64,000 nt of DNA. Origin: Favolaschia claudopus (taxonomy: Eukaryota > Basidiomycota > Agaricomycetes > Agaricales > Mycenaceae). The translations under genes were made by a program, and so were the position numbers. The notes beneath the pieces are model-generated. The model searched no databases, was not told the DNA's origin, and saw only the letters and a program-made list of their open reading frames with translations. The stretch spans positions 1-64,000 of the forward strand of contig JAWWNJ010000049.1 in NCBI GenBank assembly GCA_037176885.1, in the 5' to 3' direction. Positions 1 through 7,784 of the stretch are shown piece after piece (positions within the stretch are counted from its first letter, which is position 1; each line of letters begins with the position of its first letter).

Positions 1-357
1 CTGAGAGTGAATACATTGGACTTGCAAATGCAGGACAACATCTAGCATGGTTAAGATCCTTTTTTGACGAACTAGGCCAACATCAGAGAAATCCCACTGA
101 GTTGAGATGTGATAATCGAGCTGCCATTATTCTGTCCCAGGATCCACAATACCGCGCTAGGGACTCAGCATATACAAAGAAAATACCATTTTGTTCGTGA
201 TGACTTGGTTCGCACCGGAGAATGTATTGTCTTGTGGTATCCTACAGATGAAATGGTGGCCGATATTTTCACAAAACCTTTATCTCATGACAAGCACTCC
301 AAATTCTGTCTATCTATGGGACTACGGCCTGGGTCGAGTGGGGGTGTCAGAATATGA
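1..357 (+). pseudogene. Copia (Ty1-type) polyprotein C-terminus, RNase H end, frameshifted
   Basis: Reading frame 3 from base 3 gives the Copia RNase H tail (ESEYIGLANAGQHLAWL, then DNRAAI). Near 160-175 the reading must shift to the frame of 109-357, which continues with KYHFVRDDLVRTGE and VADIFTKPLSHDKH and stops at 355-357. These are standard end-of-pol motifs of Copia elements, in which RNase H is C-terminal after integrase and reverse transcriptase. The single frame change means this copy is dead or carries one sequencing error. The stop codon overlaps the polypurine stretch GGGTCGAGTGGGGG and the start of the 3' LTR. The rest of the element lies left of the window. Confidence 0.85.
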
Positions 358-571
358 ATTATTCCGGGTAGCCGCCCCGCCGCTCCGGCCCTTGATAGAT
401 ATCTGATAGTTATCATACAGCCTTGTTCTTACATATAAACCGTGCTTGTCTGTCCACCACCCTCAGTCTTTCATCCCACATTGCGGGAGACTGAGGGTGA
501 GTTCTTTATCTATCTACCTACTTGTATTTACTTACTCATTGTGTAGTTATTGCGCCTTCCGCGCATTTTCA
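345..571 (+). repeat. Copia 3' LTR (227 bp, TG...CA) containing an intron
   Basis: The LTR begins TGTCAGAATATG directly after a G-rich polypurine tract and can end at ...GCATTTTCA. It contains TATAAA at 434-439, and about 30 bp later CAGTCTTTCATC at 464, a plausible transcription start (start of R). Downstream of that, 497-546 has all marks of a fungal intron. The left LTR is outside the window, so the right border is inferred from the TG/CA rule. Confidence 0.6.
497..546 (+). other. Putative 50-nt spliceosomal intron inside the LTR R/U5 region
   Basis: The segment starts GTGAGT and ends GTGTAG, with a CTTAC/CTCAT branch-like motif 10-15 nt before the end. The second copy of the flanking sequence at 585-643 is the same sequence joined exactly at these borders, which supports removal by splicing. 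Confidence 0.6.
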
Positions 572-584
572 GGTATTTAATATA

Positions 585-643
585 CAGTCTTTCATCCCAC
601 ATTGCGGGAGACTGAGGTTATTGCGCCTTCCGCGCATTTTCAG
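585..643 (+). repeat. Intron-less partial copy of the Copia R/U5 region
   Basis: Bases 585-617 repeat 464-496 and bases 618-643 repeat 547-572. The 50 bases 497-546 are missing. The copy starts at the predicted transcription start of the LTR, 30 bp after TATAAA. This is what reverse transcription of a spliced transcript would leave. It is separated from the parent LTR by 12-13 AT-rich bases. Confidence 0.7.
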
Positions 644-647
644 ATTC

Positions 648-982
648 TGTTAAGGGAGCAACTAGCGAGCGAGTAGTGGTTAATATAGCACACGGCGTCC
701 GAATGGTGTGTGCGAGGAGAGTTTCGCACTTCAGATATCTGTAGGCTAGCTCTCCAGCCCCAGCAGATATCTGTCTGGGGGCACTCCGAGCTGTGGAATA
801 TCAGTAAGCACAGACAATTACTCACTAAACCCTTGACCTCCAGTCCTAAATGCTTGATAACACTTTTGGACACTGAGGTACGATGTGGTTTGTGATAAGA
901 TAAGATGATGATCATTCTCACGTCATCGAATACACGTGAATTGTAGCTAAAGAGTATGCAAATATAAATATGACCCATTACA
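648..982. repeat. LTR-like direct repeat, copy 1
   Basis: Bases 653-982 match 5623-5952 in the same orientation with one substitution (A at about 895 versus G at about 5865). Copy 1 can be read as TGTTAAGG...CCATTACA, giving TG/CA termini with an imperfect inverted end. It contains two AGATATCTG palindromes and an AT-rich CAAATATAAATATG stretch near the right end. I see no open pol between the copies and no clear target-site duplication, so a non-autonomous LTR element (LARD/TRIM type) is likely but unproven. Confidence 0.55.
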
Positions 983-2214
983 GAGCCCCCCACTCTTGAG
1001 CTGCAAGAACAAGAAATGCATATAGGGAGGGCTGGCGGGAGAAATTTTTAAAAGAAAATTTTCGCCTTGCACTACACCTTCAGACTCGTTCATTCCATCT
1101 CCGTGTCCTGCTGCACAATCACTGCGTCTCCATATCCCATTCCTCTCCAATTCCGCTACGCTCCACCTACAAGGAATGTCCATTCCAGCTCCGCATGCTG
1201 CTTCACATCTTCTGCGTCTCCATGTCCAAGGCTTTCCGGTTCCGCTCCAGGTTCCGGTCACTTCGCTCCCGGTACCCACCATACCCAAGCCTTTCTCCAA
1301 CGCTCCAAAGTCGCTTTACTCCGCCATACCTATACCTACCCCTATTGCCCCCCACGAAAGTGGCCGGTTGTAACGGTCGAGTGAGAGCGGGTACTTTCGG
1401 AATTGCACCCGAGACAAGGTAGCCCCCCACTCTAAGGTCAAACATCGGTGTGGGCTGCGGTGGGAAAGTGTAAAGGGTTAAGGGTGGCTGTCGGAGGAGG
1501 GAGGAGTCACAAAGTACTTTGCGAGGTGACTCAATGATGAGGTGGTGCCCAGATTTGGCAAGAGCTATGGGGCTGATTCAGGGCGCAGTGTACACAGGGG
1601 GGAAGGAGGAGGTGGGCAAAAGTGGTGTCATATCGACGTTGATTTGATGTAATGGTCGTCAAAGAAAATAGCGCTTCAGAACCAAATTTGATCCGCGAAA
1701 CTGAAAGAAACGCTCTTTGCCACGCGTTCGCTTCGCTTCAGGCAGAGAAAATTTTGAACGAAATAAAATGCGTCAAAACATGTTTGCGAACAACTGGGAA
1801 ATGCATTCGCGGGGGCGTTCGTTTGACGAAACAAAACCCCAATGCGGCCTTGTGCTAGGCGTTGCCATGTACCACCCCTGTCCATTGATTCTCTTTTCCA
1901 ACTCCTCGAAGTACCAGTATTTGGAGTTGGCTTGAAGAAAGTCCATTGTTGTCCCGCGGTAGGTTGTCACCCGGGCCAGAGAGAGCCGGCAGACTCGCAG
2001 AAACGAGGTTGAAGGATACGCAACGCACAGCGAATCGCGTCCAGAAAGAAGCACACACGACAAGAAATTTGAGTTTGAAACGTTTGAAACGCGTCGAGTG
2101 ACAAAGAGGGAGAGCGCCAAGATTCAAGAGGAAGCTGAGAAAGTGGTCCGCGAGTAATTTTGCCCTGAACGCGTCAAACGCGCTGAGGGTCGACGATGAG
2201 AGGGCCAGAGTGAG
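983..2214. other. No gene recognised: start of the interval between the direct repeats
   Basis: This stretch lies just inside copy 1 of the direct repeat. It has AGCCCCCCACTCT motifs at about 985 and 1421 and only short open frames in all six readings. None resembles a known family. If the flanking repeats are LTRs this is the left part of the internal region. Confidence 0.3.
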
Positions 2215-3989
2215 GTGAGTGAGTGCGGAGATGTTGTGACTATGTGACTGATTGTCACACTCTCTTTCATCTCTCTCATCTAACAGCCCGCTCGTCGTCC
2301 AACCCTCGCTTCGTGAAGTCCACCGATATTGCTTGCACAAGACGCCAACGCCACAGCCCTGGATGCAGGTCGTCCAGCCCAGCTCCTTTAATATCGATAA
2401 ACGACGTCTTCTGCGTGTGCGCAGCCCGGCCACTGGATACTTGACAGCGTTTGACTAGCGAAGCGGACGGTCGCGTTTGAACGATTTCGAGGTGCGTGGT
2501 TCATTATTAGAATGTCGAAATGGGACTGAAATGAGGGAAACATTGAAGAATTTTGAAGACAAATCAAGAAAATTTGGTAGTCGGGAATATAGGGGCCTCC
2601 AAGTGTTCGACGCGACACACACTAGCACGCGCGAACGAGTCATTTTTGAGAGTCGAAGCGGCTTGACGGGTATGCGATGGGGTGGGACATCCAGGTAAGT
2701 CGTCCTTCAGTTCCACGGAACGATTCGGTGCTGACTTTCGTCAGCCTCGTATACGCGCGCCCGTGCCTGCGTCGTCAAGCTACGACACAGGTGCCAATCT
2801 CTTCCTGGGCCCCTATCCAGCCGTCCTTGCGTCGTTTACCGCGTGAGGCCGGCGCTTCGCGTCGTCCGTACAGTCGGGCTATCGAGCACGAAAGTCCCCG
2901 CATCCAAAATCCAAGCAATCAATACAGGGGATTTGAAGTTCGTTGCAGGAGAGCGAACGCGACGACGGTCTGAATTGAGGTGAGTACTCCCGTTTTCCTT
3001 CACCCTTTCGTCCTGAACCTCAACGCCGTGTTGTTTGTCACGCTTGACAGGCCGCAAGAACGCGCGTCGTCGTCCCCCGTCTCGCGTTTGAGCTAGTTTG
3101 TTGGATGCCTGGACAGGTCCTCCCTGGATACTGGGCAGCTAAGATGTACGGCTTGAAGATCATGTTGCGACAACTCGCAATTCATGGCGGCCCATTTAAC
3201 GATCGACCTGGGAACTCAGGTTGCAGAAATCCAAATGGTACGTGTCCCTTTTGACAAAAGTTTGAATTAACGGTGAAATGAGGTCAATTCAGAAAGATTT
3301 TGTGACGGAATGGAGTGAGGTCGAAGAAAATTTGCATAGGATAGTTAAGTCCTCGCGACGCCGTTCGCGAGGGTCGATTTGCCGTTGACGTGATGAGTAG
3401 ATGACCGGGCGAAACGTTCAGGTATGTCCTAAAAGTTTCACAGAATGACTCGAAGGGGCTGAACGTCCGTCAGCAGCGCTTACGCGTGCCCGCGCCTGCG
3501 GTGCCTATTCCTTCCGGTTCCATAGCAAGCACGCGGCGCCATCCTCGCGTTGACTACGCGCGAGGTCGGCGCTCTCGTTTAGTCCATGCGTTCGCGCTGC
3601 TGAGCGGCGAACGTCCAATCCTCCAGTGTTGAAGATATTCCTGTTGAAGAAGGGAATCCCGTTGAAGAGAGAGCGCGAGTGGGGGGTTTTAAAAGGGTTT
3701 GGAGCCAGGTGCGCCTTCCTTTCATCTTGTTGTCGAGAGCCCTTTCTCTGCGTCTGCTCACATGTCTGGCCATTCGCGACCACCAACTCGAGACCATGTC
3801 TTGAAACCCCCCGCTCGCAGTCGCGAGCGTCGGAGAGGGGGAATTGGATGTGGACGACGGAGGAGCGTGCGCTAGGATGGGGTGACGCGAACGGAGCGGA
3901 TGCAAAAATATTTGGGCCCAGGTGAGCCCAACTGTGTCGTTCTTCGTTGTAGCGTGGGGTAGACCAACCGGACTGACCGCTTCCGCCAG
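2215..3989 (+). other. Intron-rich transcription-unit candidate with repeated exon-intron modules
   Basis: Five introns with good consensus can be placed on the + strand: 2215-2286, 2695-2744, 2980-3050, 3422-3473 and 3922-3989. They start GTGAGT, GTAAGT, GTGAGT, GTATGT and GTGAGC, and end in CAG. Most have CTGAC or CTGAA about 15-20 nt before the end. The exon after the second intron (2745 on) and the exon after the fourth (3474 on) are diverged copies of each other. Open frames continue through some exons (a 2745-2979 reading contains VPASKIQAINTGDLKF), but stops occur in the second copy. It may be a decayed gene or a spliced non-coding RNA; I recognise no family. Confidence 0.35.
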
Positions 3990-4341
3990 GCAAACCTGCG
4001 CCAACGCCACCCACGTCGTCTGAAGCCCCCCACCCTTGACGGCGCTCGCCATTGCGAGCGCCGGAGGCGGGGACTTAGACGGTGTTGTTGTTTCTCCACG
4101 ATCTACAATTTGAGTCGACTCCTCTTGTCTTCCTTTGGCTAAGGCTGCCTTTGATTCGTCACGTTCTTCTGTCTCAGGGTGCCTTGGATGCGGCGATGCG
4201 ACGTGCACAGTGCGAGTTTTTTGTTTCCAGCTTTGGCAGCCTTGACTGACCGTGTCTTCCAGCCCCCCAATCTCGATTGTGGACGGAGTATTGACCTCGT
4301 CTTCCGAGACGCAGTCACGCCTTTTGCGCGCTTCCGCGAGT

Positions 4342-5340
4342 TCATCCCGATCGCCCCCCAGATCCGGCAGTTGCTCGGTCGACGACGCAGAGGTGATCAT
4401 ATCTCTGCCCCCCAAGCTCAACCGAGCCTCCTGGCGTACCAGAAGAGGGAGCGGGGGACACAGGGGAAGGGGCGGGTGATTGGTGGAAAATTAAAATCTT
4501 ATGACTGAGTTGCCGTCCCTCGTTCTCAACTACAAACTGCTGATTCGCCGCAACAGGACTATTTTCTTGCCCCCCAAGCTCGACTATGGCTCGGTCAATG
4601 ACACGAGGAGGAGCGGGGAGTGGAGGAGAGAGGTGAGGAGGTGTGAACAGATTTTGAAGCCGGTTTTGGGTGGTGAGCTGCTCCTTCGCGCCAGCGTCGA
4701 TAAACTGATGATGTTTTCGTCCTACATCATAGCTTTGCGGGCCTTCAACCCTATTGATCTCTGTGACCTTCACCTGGCCTTCGTTAAGAGTTGCACTGGT
4801 GGACGCGGGGAAAAATTGCTCCAGTGCGTCCAGCATTTCGATCTCTTCAATGTATTTCTTCATGAACCTCTCGCCCCAGACACAAACGTCGACACAGAAT
4901 TCTCCAGGCAGCATTCAGCTGCAGAAGAGAACCACACCCTTCGAGAATCGGCAGGAGACTATCTTCCGGGTCGACTCGAAAATGACGCTGTCTTCCTGGC
5001 ACTAACAAAGCCAAACCTTTCAAGAAACATTGCAACTCTCTCACCACTTCATCTATTCGACCATAAAATGGTTCGGCCAATGCAAACCGTCCTATGCCGG
5101 ACGGACGTCTGACCCCGCGATCCACAATTTGGCCTGTCTTCAGTTCTTCATGCAGCGACACATTTTTTACACATTCTTCCAGCAATCTCACCATCGTCAC
5201 AAAATTTCCCTCCTGTCTCGCTCCTCCCCAACCACTCGTTCCTGGCTCCCATGAGCCGGGACTATCGTCCATTTCTCCTCTCGTTGGCAACTCTTCGGTT
5301 GAGTCGGTCCGGCTTTGCGGCGCCACGAGGTTGCCCCGAG
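4342..5340 (-). pseudogene. Decayed hypothetical protein, helical and Glu-rich
   Basis: Two overlapping minus-strand frames look like one broken gene. The upstream one (to about 4920) reads TMVRLLEECVKNVSLHEELK and RHFRVDPEDSLLPILEG. The downstream one (4914 to 4342) reads FMKKYIEEIEMLDALEQFF and DVGRKHHQFIDAGAKEQL. They join only by a frame change near 4910, where I find no intron longer than about 31 nt. Further downstream a motif of the type (V/I)DR plus ELGGQ recurs. I do not recognise the family. The composition (Glu, Lys, Leu) differs from the Ser/Pro/Arg-rich shadow frames around it, which is the reason for calling it. Confidence 0.3.
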
Positions 5341-5354
5341 GGAAACACGTGTTC

Positions 5355-5356
<2 letters not shown>

Positions 5357-5397
<41 letters not shown>
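5357..5397 (+). repeat. 41-base poly(G) run
   Basis: The run is uninterrupted, between TTCTT and TGACAG. It lies in the upstream part of the decayed minus-strand gene, where it reads as polyproline. Such length is exceptional for chromosomal DNA and may be a sequencing or assembly artefact, or a real unstable tract. Confidence 0.9.
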
Positions 5398-5398
<1 letters not shown>

Positions 5399-5622
5399 GA
5401 CAGTCGACTTGCTCAATGAGCAGGCCCTCCTCCACCGGAGGAGGAATTGGAGAAACAAGAGGGTAGAGACAAGGATGTTGAGATTGAGGTTGAGGTCGAA
5501 TGAAATGGAATGGAATGGGAAGAGATGCTATAGGTGAGCTTCTCGCCGGCCAGCGTATCCGCGTTCCCAATGTGTCCACCTTTGTAGGACCCGTTTGGGC
5601 TACGAAATTAAGGGGAGCGCGG

Positions 5623-5952
5623 AGGGAGCAACTAGCGAGCGAGTAGTGGTTAATATAGCACACGGCGTCCGAATGGTGTGTGCGAGGAGAGTTTCGCACT
5701 TCAGATATCTGTAGGCTAGCTCTCCAGCCCCAGCAGATATCTGTCTGGGGGCACTCCGAGCTGTGGAATATCAGTAAGCACAGACAATTACTCACTAAAC
5801 CCTTGACCTCCAGTCCTAAATGCTTGATAACACTTTTGGACACTGAGGTACGATGTGGTTTGTGGTAAGATAAGATGATGATCATTCTCACGTCATCGAA
5901 TACACGTGAATTGTAGCTAAAGAGTATGCAAATATAAATATGACCCATTACA
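5623..5952. repeat. LTR-like direct repeat, copy 2
   Basis: This is the second copy of the repeat at 653-982, same orientation, one mismatch in 330 bases. The first five bases of copy 1 (TGTTA) are absent here; the junction is GCGCGG then AGGGAGCAAC. The right end CCATTACA is followed at once by AAGTCAAG and the next inserted element. Confidence 0.7.
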
Positions 5953-5960
5953 AAGTCAAG

Positions 5961-6674
5961 TGTGAATCCTAAGCATTGTTTGGAGAGTGTTCACCCGCGG
6001 AGGCTTTGCTTTCGAGTAGCTTTGTCGTGGCCTTTGTGTGTAAGGAACTGCCTGCCTCTATTGCCCGTGGACTGTCTATCTCATTGTGAGGATACGTGTG
6101 CTCAAGAGTGAACTAGTATCTCCCTGAGTCTGAGGAAGAGTGGAACAGTCCATCTGCTAAAGCATTGTGTCGGAACTGCTGGCGCATAACCTGAAGAGAT
6201 CTGATTAGTCCTCGTCTGAAAGGCTTGTGCTATATAAAGGAGTGTCAAACGTTCCTGGAATTTGGAGGTTCAGGTCTGTAGCGTAACTGGCATTATAAGA
6301 ATTGTACAGTCTGCCGCGGAAACTGTCTGTGGTCATTGTTTCAACCTCGCCCTGATATTCAACTTTGTTGGTATCTTGTATCCTACCGTTTTATAGTTCC
6401 TATTTTTAGGAAAGGTCCGCGGACGGAATCACTTCCATCTACGGTGTGTGAGAGCGTGTTTTGTGCAAGGTTCTTACTTGCAAGTCGACTTATATCCTCG
6501 TCACTGTGACATCTGGATTTCGGATCGAACCCCACGAACTCTTCGAGAGACATTTGAGTGTATCTTGTTGAGAAATTTGTGTTGTAGTGTTGTGTGTGTT
6601 GGTTGATTGTGTTATATATATATTTTGGTGGTAGATTCTCTGCTGCGCTATATTTAGCACTTCTGTCGATATAT
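5961..6674 (+). mobile_element. Putative solo LTR flanked by TCAAG duplications
   Basis: A 714-bp segment is bounded by TCAAG at 5956-5960 and TCAAG at 6675-6679. It starts TGTGAATCC and contains CTATATAAAGG at about 6229, a good core promoter. The right end is ...CGATAT rather than CA, so the call rests on the 5-bp duplication, the TATA box and the absence of coding. It separates the LTR-like repeat on its left from the oxidoreductase fragment on its right. Confidence 0.4.
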
Positions 6675-6682
6675 TCAAGTGT

Positions 6683-7552
6683 CAGCGTTCCATCGTGGGT
6701 GGGGGTGCCCTCGATATTCGTGCGTACTCCGACTGTGTCATCCTTGCGTATCTCCTGACGCATTCACCCAGAATTCGCCACGGAACACCCGTGATTCTGC
6801 ATTCCAGTAAGCTCCTCCTGCGCTTTGATAGCGGGATGCACACTGAGTGCGTACCGCTGCCCCTCTGTCTCTTTTTTTTACTGACTGGACTCTCCCCGCT
6901 AATCTTACTCATAAACAGACTAAGACTAGAATGAAACTCTCTAATTTTAAACAAGTTATTGGAATAAAAGAAGATTTTACTCCTCTCATAGGTAAAAAGC
7001 TACCTACAAACTTATAAAATGTATAATTATTTTTCATCTATAGGTCTCCAAAAAAAAAAAAATATCTTTAAAAATTTGACTAATTCCTATCCCCCCCCCC
7101 ACCATACCCGCACATCTTCGTCATTGGTGACGCCGCGAACGCCTTCGGCGCCATCCCTGCCGGCCATAATGCGTACTATCAGGCGGAGGTGGCTGCGTGG
7201 AACGTCTTGCGGCTCCTTCATGGTTAGGCTTGAGCGGTATACGCCTGGGCTGCCGGCGATTAAGGTTTCACTTGGGCTGGTAAGTTGTTGTTCTTGCTTT
7301 CGTTTAATCTTTTCTTTATATCTCTTCTTGTGTCTTCTCTCCCTGCTTCATCGACATCCTTTCGCTTTCATCTTCCTCCCTTCTCTTCTTGATATGCACA
7401 TGTACTTACGCACAAGCTTACAGAAAAAGAACGTATACCAAGTCAACAGCGCCGTCGGTGTAGACAAGGAGACACAGGACGACTTGAATGTGGCGGCGAT
7501 TTGGGGCTACTTTGGGTCTCCTGTGGTCGAGGAGCCGGAGATGTTTCGGTGA
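6683..7552 (+). pseudogene. AIF/FSP1-like FAD oxidoreductase fragment, copy A
   Basis: Two blocks of the gene survive. Block one (6683-6905) reads IVGGGALDIR, then an intron-like GTGCGT...CAG and a shortened oxidoreductase exon. Block two (7108-7552) reads PHIFVIGDAANAFGAIPAG, the conserved C-terminal FAD-binding GDA motif of the pyridine nucleotide-disulfide oxidoreductases, then a 144-nt intron (7280-7423) and the last exon ending IWGYFGSPVVEEPEMFR. A frameshift lies after NVLRLLHG. The middle exons are replaced by the AT-rich segment 6905-7095. The family (AIF2/FSP1/AMID) transfers electrons from NAD(P)H to quinones or oxygen. The copy lies tail-to-tail with NLR-A. Confidence 0.75.
6905..7095. 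other. AT-rich island replacing the middle of oxidoreductase copy A
   Basis: About 190 bp of strongly AT-rich sequence, ending in A- and C-homopolymers, sits between two oxidoreductase blocks. It has a short open frame beginning MKLSNFKQVIGIKEDF. Its base composition is unlike anything else in the window. A nuclear insertion of mitochondrial or mitochondrial-plasmid DNA is possible; I cannot identify the source. Confidence 0.5.
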
Positions 7553-7784
7553 TGTGTTTTCATGTTCTCGCTTGTTGTGGTGAGGATAGTAGAAGTTGTT
7601 TATTGCTATGTATGGGTATGCTTTTATAGGGATATAAATACTACAAGGAATAACAAAATGAAGTTAATAAAGCAAAGCAAAGAAGAATTTGTGAAGAGCT
7701 GAACACCTAGGCTCTGTTTGTGAGGTCAGAATGAGTGATGAACTAGCTGCAGCGTTGAACCCATACTGACCTCTATTGTGACGA

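Noticed and set aside
640..993. Minus-strand frame of 117 codons repeated at 5262-5948
   Set aside because: It is the translation of the 330-bp direct repeat. The repeat is nearly identical in DNA, so frame conservation carries no information, and the protein has no family resemblance.
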